Origin: Nevskiaceae bacterium
Lineage (GTDB): Bacteria > Pseudomonadota > Gammaproteobacteria > Nevskiales > Nevskiaceae
Length of the DNA stretch: 64,000 nucleotides
Assembly: GCA_004298465.1 (NCBI GenBank)
Contig: SCRT01000020.1
Location: forward strand, 62,001-126,000
Direction: 5' to 3'
Positions 25,914-35,930 of the stretch are shown here, in pieces (position 1 is the stretch's first letter; each line of letters opens with the position of its first letter). The notes under the pieces are model-generated. The model was given only the letters and a program-made list of their open reading frames with translations. It did not search any database and was not told the origin of the DNA. The position numbers were made by a program, and so were the translations under genes.

Positions 25914-26894
25914 ATGAATGCATCGTTGTCGGAACTACCCCCGGCCTTCGACGCCACTCTGCGCGCACACGGCCTGCACCTGCCGCGCACGCGGCTGGAG
26001 ATCCTGCAGGTGAACGTCGGCAAGCGCTGCGACCTGGCCTGCACGCACTGCCATGTGGAAGCCGGCCCGAAACGCACCGAGATGATGCAAGCGGCAACCG
26101 TCGAACGCATCCTCGAACTGCTGGCCGACGCACCAACCGTCCACACCCTGGACTTGACCGGCGGCGCGCCGGAGCTCAACCCGCACTTCCGCACGCTCGT
26201 GCGCGGCGCCCGTGCACTCGGCAAGCGCGTCATCGACCGCTGCAACCTGACCGTGCTGTTCACGCCCGGGCAGGCCGATACCGCGCAGTTCCTTGCCGAC
26301 GAGGGCGTGAACGTCGTCGCCTCCCTGCCCTGCTACACCGCGGAAAACGTCGAACACCAGCGTGGGCAGCACGTCTTCGAGCCAAGCATCCGCGCGCTGC
26401 AGCTGCTCAACACGCTCGATTACAGCCAGCCCGGCTCGGCGCTGGAACTGGACCTTGTCTACAACCCCGTCGGCCCTTTCCTGCCACCTCCGCAGGCAAA
26501 GCTGGAAGCGGACTACCGCCGCGAGCTCGGAACGCGCTTCGGCATCACATTCAATCGTCTGTTCACGATCACGAACATGCCGATCAAGCGCTACCTGCAC
26601 GCACTGGAACGCGATGGCCGGCTCGCAGCCTACCGACAGACGCTGCTCGACGCGTTCAATCCGCAGGCGGCATTGGGCGTGATGTGCCGCAACCTGCTGT
26701 CCGTGAGCTGGGATGGCCAGCTCCACGACTGCGACTTCAACCAAGCGCTGGAGATTCCGCTCGGCGGCACCCCCCGCACACTGTGGACGCTGCAGCGGCT
26801 GGACGAAGTCGAAAGCCTGCCGATCACGTTCGCCGACCACTGCTACGGCTGCACCGCCGGCGCCGGCAGTTCCTGCGGCGGCGCCCTGGCCTGA
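25914..26894 (+). CDS. arsS: Arsenosugar biosynthesis-type radical SAM protein ArsS
   Basis: A 326-residue radical SAM/Cys-rich enzyme. ArsS is thought to transfer the 5'-deoxyadenosyl group of SAM to dimethylarsenite on the way to arsenosugars. Seen: cluster motif NVGKRCDLACTHCHVEAGPKR (CxxxCxxC), LDLTGGAPELNPHF, RCNLTVLFTPGQ, SLPCYTAENVEHQRG, LDLVYNPVGPFLPP, and the characteristic end DHCYGCTAGAGSSCGG. Follows a 134-bp gap after the TVP38 gene, so it may have its own promoter. The two downstream transferases are its usual neighbours; no ArsM methyltransferase is in view. Confidence 0.9.
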   Translation: MNASLSELPPAFDATLRAHGLHLPRTRLEILQVNVGKRCDLACTHCHVEAGPKRTEMMQAATVERILELLADAPTVHTLDLTGGAPELNPHFRTLVRGARALGKRVIDRCNLTVLFTPGQADTAQFLADEGVNVVASLPCYTAENVEHQRGQHVFEPSIRALQLLNTLDYSQPGSALELDLVYNPVGPFLPPPQAKLEADYRRELGTRFGITFNRLFTITNMPIKRYLHALERDGRLAAYRQTLLDAFNPQAALGVMCRNLLSVSWDGQLHDCDFNQALEIPLGGTPRTLWTLQRLDEVESLPITFADHCYGCTAGAGSSCGGALA

Positions 26895-26899
26895 GGCGC

Positions 26900-27637
26900 G
26901 TGACACAAGCCGCCACGCTGTCGGTCATCATTCCCTTCGCGCCTGGGGAAAGCTGTGGCGCGACGCTGATCGAAACGCTGCGCCATGCGCCTTGGTCGCG
27001 GGAAATCGAGTTGCTGCTCGCCACCGTCGCCGACACACCGCTGCCTGCCACCATCGCACAGGCTGCGCTTGCACCGGGCGTCCGCATTCTCGCCAGCGGC
27101 GCCGGCCGCGCCTGCCAGATGAACGCTGCCGCGCGGGCCGCACGCGGTGACTGGCTGTGGTTCGTCCACGCCGACTCGCAAGTCTCCACCGCCGCGCTGC
27201 AGGCGCTGGATGCTTTCCTCGCGGCCAATCGTGACGTGCTGGGCTACTTCGACCTGCACTATGCCGCAGACGGGCCGCGCGGCGCCGCACTCAATGCCGC
27301 GCTGGCAAATCTGCGTTCACGCTGGCTCGGTCTGCCCTTCGGCGACCAGGGTTTCGTGCTGCAGCGTGACACCTTCGCGCGTCTCGGCGGCTATGACGAA
27401 AACCTGCCACGCGGCGAGGATCACGCGCTCGTATGGCGCGCCCACGCGGCCTGCCTGCCCCTGCAGCGCATTTCCGCCGCCCTTGTTTCCAGCGCCCGCC
27501 GCTATGCACAGGCCGGTTGGGCACGCACCACCGCCATCAGCGTCGCACGCACGCTGGCGCAGGTGTGGCGAGGGCAACGGCTGGCCAGCACCACCCCGCA
27601 CCCTGGAGCCGGCAGCGACAGCAGCGCCGCACCATGA
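26900..27637 (+). CDS. TIGR04283-type arsenosugar-cluster glycosyltransferase (GT2 fold)
   Basis: A 245-residue GT2-like transferase of the group associated with rSAM ArsS. Seen: LSVIIPFAPGES start, GRACQMNAAARAARGDWLWFVHADSQVS (DxD-type HADS), and GLPFGDQGFVLQRDTFARLGGYDENLPRGEDHALVWR (acceptor side). It is inferred to add or move a sugar group in the arsenosugar or a related pathway. Starts at GTG 26900, five bases after the arsS stop, and overlaps the next gene by ATGA, so the three genes form one operon. Confidence 0.87.
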   Translation: MTQAATLSVIIPFAPGESCGATLIETLRHAPWSREIELLLATVADTPLPATIAQAALAPGVRILASGAGRACQMNAAARAARGDWLWFVHADSQVSTAALQALDAFLAANRDVLGYFDLHYAADGPRGAALNAALANLRSRWLGLPFGDQGFVLQRDTFARLGGYDENLPRGEDHALVWRAHAACLPLQRISAALVSSARRYAQAGWARTTAISVARTLAQVWRGQRLASTTPHPGAGSDSSAAP

Positions 27638-28314
27638 GCACGGCACTGGCTATTTTCGTCAAGACGCCGGGCCGTTCACCCGTCAAGACCCGGCTCGCCA
27701 CGACGCTCGGCCGGCCGGCAGCAGAACAGTTCCATCTTCTTGCTGCCCGTGCCGTGGGGGAAATGGCCGCTGCCGTGGGCGGCGACGTCGTCCCATACTG
27801 GGCAGTAGCGGAAGCCGAAGCACTCAACGATCCGGCGTGGCAAGGCTTACCGTGCGTCGCGCAGGGCGCCGGCGGCCTCGGCGCGCGGCAGGCGCGCGTC
27901 TACGACACCCTGCTCGCACACCACGCCTGCGTGTTGTTCACCGGCGCCGATCTGCCCCATCTGGATGCCGCGCTGCTGCACGACCTCTGCGAGAATTTCG
28001 CCGCCGCGCCGGAACCGTTCCTGCTCGGCCCTGCGGAAGACGGCGGCTACTGGCTGTTCGGGGGCAAGCAACCGCTGCCGGCGGCCACATGGACCAGCGT
28101 CACTTATTCATGCCCGACGACCGCCGGCGAGCTGCGCAGCGCCTTGTCGCGCTTTGGTGCAGTCGCCACGGCGCCCCGCCAGTTCGACGTGGACAAGGCG
28201 CAGGATCTCTCGCAGCTCGCCGCTGCACTCGCTGCCGCGCCCACACTGCTGCCGGCCCAGCGCGCGCTGCTCGCGTGGTTGCGCGAATCCCTGCCGGTCG
28301 GGCTTGCCCGCTGA
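27634..28314 (+). CDS. TIGR04282-type arsenosugar-cluster glycosyltransferase (GT-A nucleotidyl/glycosyl transferase-like)
   Basis: A 226-residue member of the DUF2064 transferase family. Seen: LAIFVKTPGRSPVKTRLATTLG at the N-terminus (nucleotide site), GGLGARQARVY, VLFTGADLPHLDAALL with the metal-binding acidic residue, and LGPAEDGGYWLFGG. It pairs with the preceding GT2-like gene almost wherever ArsS occurs; the exact acceptor is not known to me. The ATG overlaps the upstream stop by four bases. Confidence 0.88.
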   Translation: MSTALAIFVKTPGRSPVKTRLATTLGRPAAEQFHLLAARAVGEMAAAVGGDVVPYWAVAEAEALNDPAWQGLPCVAQGAGGLGARQARVYDTLLAHHACVLFTGADLPHLDAALLHDLCENFAAAPEPFLLGPAEDGGYWLFGGKQPLPAATWTSVTYSCPTTAGELRSALSRFGAVATAPRQFDVDKAQDLSQLAAALAAAPTLLPAQRALLAWLRESLPVGLAR

Positions 28315-28327
28315 TGCCTGGAATCCG

Positions 28328-29722
28328 GTGAACACACCTCTACCCACACTCGGGGAACGCCTGGACCGCTTGCCGTGGCGTCCTTTCCATACGCGCATCA
28401 CGCTTGTGCTCGGCGTCGGCTGGCTGCTGGACGCCTTCGAGGTCAGCCTCGTCGGCAACGTTCTGGGCGTGCTGAAACGGCAGTGGAACGTCAGCGACGT
28501 GCAGGCTTCCGCGCTGGTCAGCGTCTGGCTGGCCGGCATCATGTTCGGCGCCCTGCTATTCGGCTACCTCGCCGACCGCTACGGTCGTCGCCGGCTGTTC
28601 CTCGCCACCCTACTGCTGTACGCCGCCGCCACCGTCATATCGGCGCTGTCACCCGGCTACGTGTTCTTCCTGGTGTCCCGCTTCCTCACCGCCGTCGGCA
28701 TCGGTGCCGAGTATTCCGCCATCAACGCCGCCATCGGCGAGCTGATCCCCGCCCGCGTACGCGGCCGTGCCACGGCGCTGGTGATGAATTTCTGGCCGCT
28801 CGGCAGCATCGCTGCCGCGCTGGCCAGCTTGTTTCTCATCAATCTGCTGCCACCTGCCGTCGGCTGGCGGCTGGTGTTCGCGCTCGGCGCCATCGTGGCC
28901 GTGTTCTCGCTGTGGGCACGTCGCAACCTGCCGGAGTCGCCGCGCTGGCTGCGGGCACGCGGCAGGACCGACGAAGCCGAGGCCGTGCTGCGGCAGATCG
29001 AAGGCCGGGGCGCCGCGGCAGCCACGCCACTTCGCGCGCCTGCCACCCGGGGAGCCCGCCGCGAAGGATTCTGGCGCCAGCTGCAGGAGCTGTGCGTACG
29101 TCACCCGTGGCGGCTGGCGTTCGCCACGCTCCTGGATGCTGCGGCCGATACCGGCTACTACGGCATCTTCGCGTTCCTGCCATTGATCGTCCTGCCGCAG
29201 ATCCACATCACCGACACGCAGGTACCATGGTTCTTCCTGGTCGGCAACGTCAGTGCCATAGCCGGCGGCCTGCTGGTCGTCGCACTCCTGGACCGTGCCG
29301 GCCGCAAGTGGACGGTGACGACCGCCTACGCACTCGCGGCGGCCGCCATGCTCGTCATGGGCCGGGCCACGCAGGCCGGCAACGCGGTTGGCGTGCTGGT
29401 CGCCTTCATCGGCGTGAACTTCTTTGCCACCATGAGCTGGGTGTCGGCCTATCCGACATTCTCGGAAATCTTCCCCACCCGGCTGCGCGCCACCGGCATC
29501 GGCTTCGCGGTCGGCGTTGGCCATGTGCTGGCCGGCATCGCCCCGGTCACGCTCATCGCCGTGGCACATCACGTGTCGGTGACGGCTGCCTTCGCCCTGC
29601 TTGCAGGATCTTTCCTGCTCGGCGTCGCCACCATGGTGCCGTGGATCCTGTACGGCCCGGAAGGCCGCGGACGCGCGCTGGAAGCGCTGGCCCCGCGCGA
29701 GGCGGCTACCCGCACCGGGTGA
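28328..29722 (+). CDS. MFS transporter, sugar-porter/metabolite:H+ symporter type
   Basis: A 464-residue twelve-helix major facilitator. Seen: the first loop motif FGYLADRYGRRRLFLATLLL, R-rich repeats after helix 4 (ELIPARVRGRATAL), RRNLPESPRWLRARGRTDEAE in the central loop, and DRAGRKWTVTTAYAL and EIFPTRLRATGIGFAVGVGH in the second half, all typical of the sugar porter/MHS group. Starts with GTG at 28328, 13 bases after the glycosyltransferase. Its place at the end of the arsS operon suggests it moves a substrate or product of that pathway, possibly an arsenosugar (inference). It is convergent with dnaJ. Confidence 0.83.
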   Translation: MNTPLPTLGERLDRLPWRPFHTRITLVLGVGWLLDAFEVSLVGNVLGVLKRQWNVSDVQASALVSVWLAGIMFGALLFGYLADRYGRRRLFLATLLLYAAATVISALSPGYVFFLVSRFLTAVGIGAEYSAINAAIGELIPARVRGRATALVMNFWPLGSIAAALASLFLINLLPPAVGWRLVFALGAIVAVFSLWARRNLPESPRWLRARGRTDEAEAVLRQIEGRGAAAATPLRAPATRGARREGFWRQLQELCVRHPWRLAFATLLDAAADTGYYGIFAFLPLIVLPQIHITDTQVPWFFLVGNVSAIAGGLLVVALLDRAGRKWTVTTAYALAAAAMLVMGRATQAGNAVGVLVAFIGVNFFATMSWVSAYPTFSEIFPTRLRATGIGFAVGVGHVLAGIAPVTLIAVAHHVSVTAAFALLAGSFLLGVATMVPWILYGPEGRGRALEALAPREAATRTG

Positions 29723-29749
29723 AAGCCGCGCTCCCCGCACGAGCGAGCC

Positions 29750-30871
29750 CTACATGTTCTTGACGTGATCCGCGAAGAAGACCTTGGCCTTGTCAAGCCA
29801 CGAAGCCGTTTGCGGGTTGTGGCGCTTGCCGCCCTGGTCCAGCGATGCACCGAGCTTCTGCAGCAGGTTCTTTTGCTCGCGCGTGAGGTTGACGGGGGTT
29901 TCCACCGCCAGCCGGCACAGCAGGTCGCCAGCCGCGCCGCCGCGCACCGGCTTGATGCCGAGCCCCGGCAGTTTCAAGACGCGCCCGGTCTGCGTCGCTT
30001 CCGGAACGTGCAGCGTCTGGTGACCTTTTAGCGTCGGCACTTCCACATCACCACCCAGCGCAGCGATGGAAAAGCCGATCGGCACGTCACAGTACAGATC
30101 CTTCCCATCCCGCTCGAACATCGGGTGCGGCTTGATCTGCACCTGGACGTAGAGGTCGCCCGGTGGCGCCCCGCGCTCGCCTTTCTCGCCCTCGCCTGTC
30201 AGGCGGATGCGGTCGCCAGTATCGACGCCGGCCGGGACTTTCACCTCCAGCGTCTTCTCGTGCCGCACCAGCCCGGCGCCGCGACACACCTTGCACGGAT
30301 TCGTGATGGTCGTGCCGCGCCCGCGGCAGGTCGGGCAGGTCTGCTGAAGAACGAAAAAGCCCTGCTGCACACGCACCTGGCCGGCGCCGTGGCAGGTGGG
30401 GCATTCACGCGGCGCCTTGCCGTCCGCCGTGCCGTGGCCATGGCATTCGACACATTCCTCGGTGGTCGGCAGATGCAGGGTCTCGGTGGTGCCGAAGGCC
30501 GCCTGTTCGAGCGTCAGGTCCAGCCGGTAGCGCAGGTCCGCGCCAGGCCGCGGGCCACTGCGGCGACCGCCGAAGATGTCGGAGAACACATCGCCAAAGA
30601 TGTCGGAAAAACCAGCGCCGAAGCCGCCGGCACCGCCACCGCCGCGCTCCAGCCCTTCATGTCCGTAACGGTCGTAGATCTCGCGCTTCTGGGTGTCTGA
30701 CAGGATCTCGTAGGCCTCGCTGACCGCCTTGAAGTGTTCCTCCGCTTCCCGGTCGCCGGGGTTGCGATCGGGATGATACTTCATGGCGAGCTTGCGATAC
30801 GCGCGCTTGAGCTCGTCGTCGTTTGCCGACTTGGCAACGCCAAGCGTTTCGTAATAGTCCGCTTTCGCCAT
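29750..30871 (-). CDS. dnaJ: Chaperone DnaJ (Hsp40)
   Basis: Co-chaperone stimulating the DnaK ATPase. The 373-residue type I protein has the J domain (1-70; HPD in [10 protein letters not shown]), a Gly/Phe-rich linker ([18 protein letters not shown]), a zinc domain with four CxxCxGxG repeats ([32 protein letters not shown]) and two beta-barrel client domains. Last gene of the hrcA-grpE-dnaK-dnaJ operon, 141 bp after dnaK. Confidence 0.99.
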   Translation of the reverse strand: MAKADYYETLGVAKSANDDELKRAYRKLAMKYHPDRNPGDREAEEHFKAVSEAYEILSDTQKREIYDRYGHEGLERGGGGAGGFGAGFSDIFGDVFSDIFGGRRSGPRPGADLRYRLDLTLEQAAFGTTETLHLPTTEECVECHGHGTADGKAPRECPTCHGAGQVRVQQGFFVLQQTCPTCRGRGTTITNPCKVCRGAGLVRHEKTLEVKVPAGVDTGDRIRLTGEGEKGERGAPPGDLYVQVQIKPHPMFERDGKDLYCDVPIGFSIAALGGDVEVPTLKGHQTLHVPEATQTGRVLKLPGLGIKPVRGGAAGDLLCRLAVETPVNLTREQKNLLQKLGASLDQGGKRHNPQTASWLDKAKVFFADHVKNM

Positions 30872-30943
30872 GATTGCTACCGATCATTCCCCGACAGACG
30901 CTGCCCGGCCTGAGGCTTTTTGCGCGATTCATCCGCTGATGCA

Positions 30944-30970
30944 GTCAGGCCGGGACAAACCCGGCCTGAC
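30944..30970. other. Perfect 11-bp hairpin between dnaK and dnaJ
   Basis: GTCAGGCCGGG (30944-30954) and CCCGGCCTGAC (30960-30970) form a perfect stem around ACAAA. No T tract follows on either strand, so it is not a standard intrinsic terminator. It may stabilise the dnaK mRNA end or act as an RNase-processing site (inference). A shortened copy of the arm, CCGGCCTGA, recurs at 30906-30914. Confidence 0.6.
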
Positions 30971-31012
30971 CCACAAAACGCCGCCCGGTGCGACGCCCGA
31001 TCCGCGATCGGT

Positions 31013-32947
<1,935 letters not shown>

Positions 32948-33020
32948 ACCATTCTCCAAAAATTTTCCATGGGTGCCAGTGCACCCCTCGACTCACTATG
33001 TAAGGGTCAACGCCTGCGGT

Positions 33021-33599
33021 TCAAGACGCGGGGCCAGCGCTTCCTGCGGGCGCTTTCGCCACCACCACGCGCGCCGGGCGCAGCAGGCGATCGTGCAGGC
33101 AATACCCGGTCTGCATCACTTCCACCACGTGGTTGGCGGCAACGTCCGTGCTTTCGATCACGGCCACCGCCTCATGCAACGCCGGATCGAAGACCTGCCC
33201 TGTCGGGTCGACGACGGAGACGCCGTGCTTTTCCAGCGTCTTGAGGAACTGCCGGTGTGTCAGCTCGACGCCTTCAAGGATCGCCTGCGCGGAACCGCCC
33301 GCACCGGCCTTGAGTGCCAGCTCCAGGCTGTCGACAACGGCCAGCAGCTCACGCAGCAGCTTTTCCGCGCCGAACTTCGCACTCTGCGCAGCTTCACGCG
33401 CCGCGCGCTTGCGTACGTTGTCGAGCTCGGCCAGCGAGCGCAGCTGATGATCCTTGAGCTCGCCCTGCAGGGCTTCGTAGGCCGCTTTCGCGCGCGCCCA
33501 TTCAGGCGAAGGCGTTGCAGCGCCAGCGGGGGCCGTATCCGGATCCTGCGGCGGGTTGACGGGCGGCATTTCGGGTGAATTCTGATCTGGATCCGACAT
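33021..33599 (-). CDS. grpE: Nucleotide exchange factor GrpE
   Basis: Releases ADP from DnaK. The 192-residue protein has an unstructured acidic N-terminus, the long dimerisation helix (ALQGELKDHQLRSLAELDNV then RKRAAREAAQ), and the beta-wing with HGVSVVDPTGQVFDPALHEAV and VVEVMQTGYCLHDRLLRPARV. Lies between hrcA and dnaK in one orientation. I found neither a CIRCE repeat nor a clear sigma-32 box in the 141-bp gap upstream. Confidence 0.97.
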   Translation of the reverse strand: MSDPDQNSPEMPPVNPPQDPDTAPAGAATPSPEWARAKAAYEALQGELKDHQLRSLAELDNVRKRAAREAAQSAKFGAEKLLRELLAVVDSLELALKAGAGGSAQAILEGVELTHRQFLKTLEKHGVSVVDPTGQVFDPALHEAVAVIESTDVAANHVVEVMQTGYCLHDRLLRPARVVVAKAPAGSAGPAS

Positions 33600-33740
33600 G
33601 ATGTCCTTGAAGTTTTGACCAAAAATTGAAGCGTGCGGGCCGATATCACGTCTCGATGCTTCCCGTCACACGCACCTGGGAGACCCAGCGTGGCATTTAC
33701 GGGCGCGGCAGATTGCGCGTGTGGTTTTCCTAAGTGGGGT

Positions 33741-34784
33741 TTAACGTTTCGCTTTCAAGCCCGCGCCGAGGGCGGAGGCAGTTTCTTCCACGAGCGGGAC
33801 GATGTGGTCATAGGCCATGCGGATCGGGCCGATCACACCGAGCACGCCCGCCACTTCGCCTTCCACGTAATACGGGGCAGTCACGACGCTGCATTCATCC
33901 AGCACCTGATAGCCGGATTCCGCGCCGATGAAGATCTGCACGCCGGTGGCCGACAGGCACTGCTCGAACAAGCTGAGCAGATCGCGCTTGCGGTCCAGCA
34001 CATCGAACAACTCCCGCAGGCGCTTGACGTCCGCCAACTCCTGGAACCCCATGAGGTTCGTCCCCCCAGCCAGCACGTAGTCGGCGCCCTCGCCGGCGCC
34101 GGTCAGCGCCTTTTCCATCAGCACGGCGGTGTGGCTGAGCATGCGGTTCACCGCCAACTGCATGTCCCGTGCATCGCGCTGCAGGGCGCGCCGCAGGCCC
34201 GGCAAGTCCATGCCGGCAAAGCGTTCGTTGATCTCGCTGGCACAGCGCTCCAGCTCGGCGGCGCTGTAGTCGCGTTCGACCTGGATGACGCGGTTCTGCA
34301 CTTCGCTGTGGTTGACGACCAGGATCGCCAGCACGCGCCGTTCCGACAGCGGCAGGAATTCGATCCGCCGCAGGGTGGAGAGATTGCGGCGCGGCACCGT
34401 CACCACGCCCGCCATGGTGGACAGCCGCGACAGCAGCATCGAAGCCGACTGTACGAGATCCGCGGCGGCCCGCTCCTGCCCGACGCCGAGCTCTTCGAGG
34501 ATGCTGTGGCGCTCCGGCGCGCTGAGCGGTTCCGGTGCCAGCAGCGCATCGACGAAATAGCGGTAGCCCCGCGCCGTGGGAATGCGCCCGGCGGAGGTAT
34601 GCGGGGAACTGACGAAGCCCTGCTCGTCGAGGTCGGCCATGACGTTGCGGATCGTCGCCGGCGACAGGCGCTGCCCGGTCACGCGCGACAAGGTGCGCGA
34701 CCCGACCGGCTGGCCGTCCTGCACGTAGCGTTCGACCAGCAGCTTGAGCAAGGCAGCAGCGCGTAGATCCAAGGGTGGCGACAT
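33741..34784 (-). CDS. hrcA: Heat-inducible transcription repressor HrcA
   Basis: Repressor of class I heat-shock genes that binds CIRCE. The 347-residue protein has the N-terminal winged helix (LLKLLVERYVQDGQPVGSRT, SPATIRNVMADLDEQGFVSSPHTSAGRIPT), then the GAF-like and insertion domains, ending VLGVIGPIRMAYDHIVPLVE. First gene of the chaperone operon. The ATG at 34784 is preferred over an in-frame start at 34811, which would lie at the predicted promoter's transcription start. Surprisingly, no CIRCE inverted repeat is visible near any of the four genes. Confidence 0.96.
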   Translation of the reverse strand: MSPPLDLRAAALLKLLVERYVQDGQPVGSRTLSRVTGQRLSPATIRNVMADLDEQGFVSSPHTSAGRIPTARGYRYFVDALLAPEPLSAPERHSILEELGVGQERAAADLVQSASMLLSRLSTMAGVVTVPRRNLSTLRRIEFLPLSERRVLAILVVNHSEVQNRVIQVERDYSAAELERCASEINERFAGMDLPGLRRALQRDARDMQLAVNRMLSHTAVLMEKALTGAGEGADYVLAGGTNLMGFQELADVKRLRELFDVLDRKRDLLSLFEQCLSATGVQIFIGAESGYQVLDECSVVTAPYYVEGEVAGVLGVIGPIRMAYDHIVPLVEETASALGAGLKAKR

Positions 34785-34809
34785 GATGAAATCCGGAAGA
34801 CCGACCTTC

Positions 34810-34839
34810 ACGCTAGCAACGTGCCGAAAACGCTGTCAA
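34810..34839 (-). promoter_or_regulatory. Predicted hrcA promoter in the hrcA/nadK divergent gap
   Basis: On the minus strand a perfect TTGACA (34834-34839) is followed after 18 bp by TAGCGT (34810-34815), placing transcription start about 20 bases before the hrcA ATG. On the plus strand a TATGAT box at 34851-34856 could serve nadK. The two promoters would therefore partly overlap. Confidence 0.45.
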
Positions 34840-34925
34840 GCAGCGCCCGGTATGATGGCCCGCTCGCCTGCAGCGCCCCGATTGCACGGGTGCCGGTGGG
34901 CAACCCGACTGCACGAACGGACTCA

Positions 34926-35894
34926 ATGGCGCCTTTTCCAACCATCGGCATCATCAGCAAACGCGGCGATGCCAGCGCCGCGCAGACGCTGCACCGGTTG
35001 GTGAAGCTGCTGATCAGGCAAGCGCCCGGCAACGGCGTGCAGTCGATCCTGGTCTCGGACGACAGCGACATCGACCTCACCGCCACCGGGGCCCTCAACG
35101 GTGTCGACATCGTGCCCCGCGACCAGCTGGCGCAGCGTGCATCGATGGCGATCGTCGTCGGCGGTGACGGCACCTTGCTGTCCGCCGCGCGCAGCCTGGT
35201 GAACTACGAAGTGCCGATTCTCGGCATCAACCACGGCCGGCTGGGCTTTCTCGTCGAAGTCGGCCCGGACGAGATCACCTCCGCCATCGGCGCCGTATTC
35301 AACGGCCAGTACTACATCGCGGAACGCTTCGTGCTGTCCGCAGAAATCCGCCACGCGGATGGCTCCTTGACGCCGCCGGCGCTGGCCATCAACGACGTGG
35401 TGCTGCGCAACCGCGCCTCCATCCGCATGATCGAGTACGAGACCTGGCTCAGTCGCGACCCGCAGCGGCCCATGGGCGCACAGTGGGAATTCATCTCACG
35501 CCATCGGGCCGATGGACTCATCATCTCGACGCCCACTGGTTCCACCGCCTACGCACTCTCGGGCGGCGGCCCGGTTCTGCATCCCGGCCTGTCCGCCGTC
35601 GCGCTCGTGCCGATCTGTCCGCACACCCTGACGGACCGCCCGATCGCCGTCCCCGCGTCGCGCGCCATCCGCATCGTGCAATGCGGCGATGGCGAACACG
35701 ACGCCCACGTGACCTGCGACGGCCAGGTCAACTTCGAGCTCGCGCACGACGACGCCGTGGAGTTGCACCGCGCCCTGCATCCACTGCGCCTGCTGCACCC
35801 GGCCGGCTACAGCTACTTCCGCCTGCTGCGCGATAAACTGCTGTGGGGACGCGCTCCGGAATCCACGCCCTCCCCTTCCGGCAACGGCAGCTGA
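34926..35894 (+). CDS. nadK: NAD kinase
   Basis: ATP-dependent phosphorylation of NAD+ to NADP+. The 322-residue protein has IGIISKRG at the start, the catalytic VVGGDGTLLSAARSL, LGINHGRLGFLVEV, ADGLIISTPTGSTAYALSGGG and PICPHTLTDRPI. ATG at 34926 matches the family's start. Divergent from hrcA and 36 bp upstream of recN, the usual NadK-RecN pairing. Confidence 0.97.
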   Translation: MAPFPTIGIISKRGDASAAQTLHRLVKLLIRQAPGNGVQSILVSDDSDIDLTATGALNGVDIVPRDQLAQRASMAIVVGGDGTLLSAARSLVNYEVPILGINHGRLGFLVEVGPDEITSAIGAVFNGQYYIAERFVLSAEIRHADGSLTPPALAINDVVLRNRASIRMIEYETWLSRDPQRPMGAQWEFISRHRADGLIISTPTGSTAYALSGGGPVLHPGLSAVALVPICPHTLTDRPIAVPASRAIRIVQCGDGEHDAHVTCDGQVNFELAHDDAVELHRALHPLRLLHPAGYSYFRLLRDKLLWGRAPESTPSPSGNGS

Positions 35895-35930
35895 GCGCGC
35901 TGCACGGCGTCCTTCCCAGGCGGTCAACCC

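Noticed and set aside
33600-33740. CIRCE or sigma-32 promoter before grpE
   Set aside because: No TTAGCACTC-type inverted repeat and no CTTGAA/CCCCAT pair with proper spacing could be found on the minus strand.
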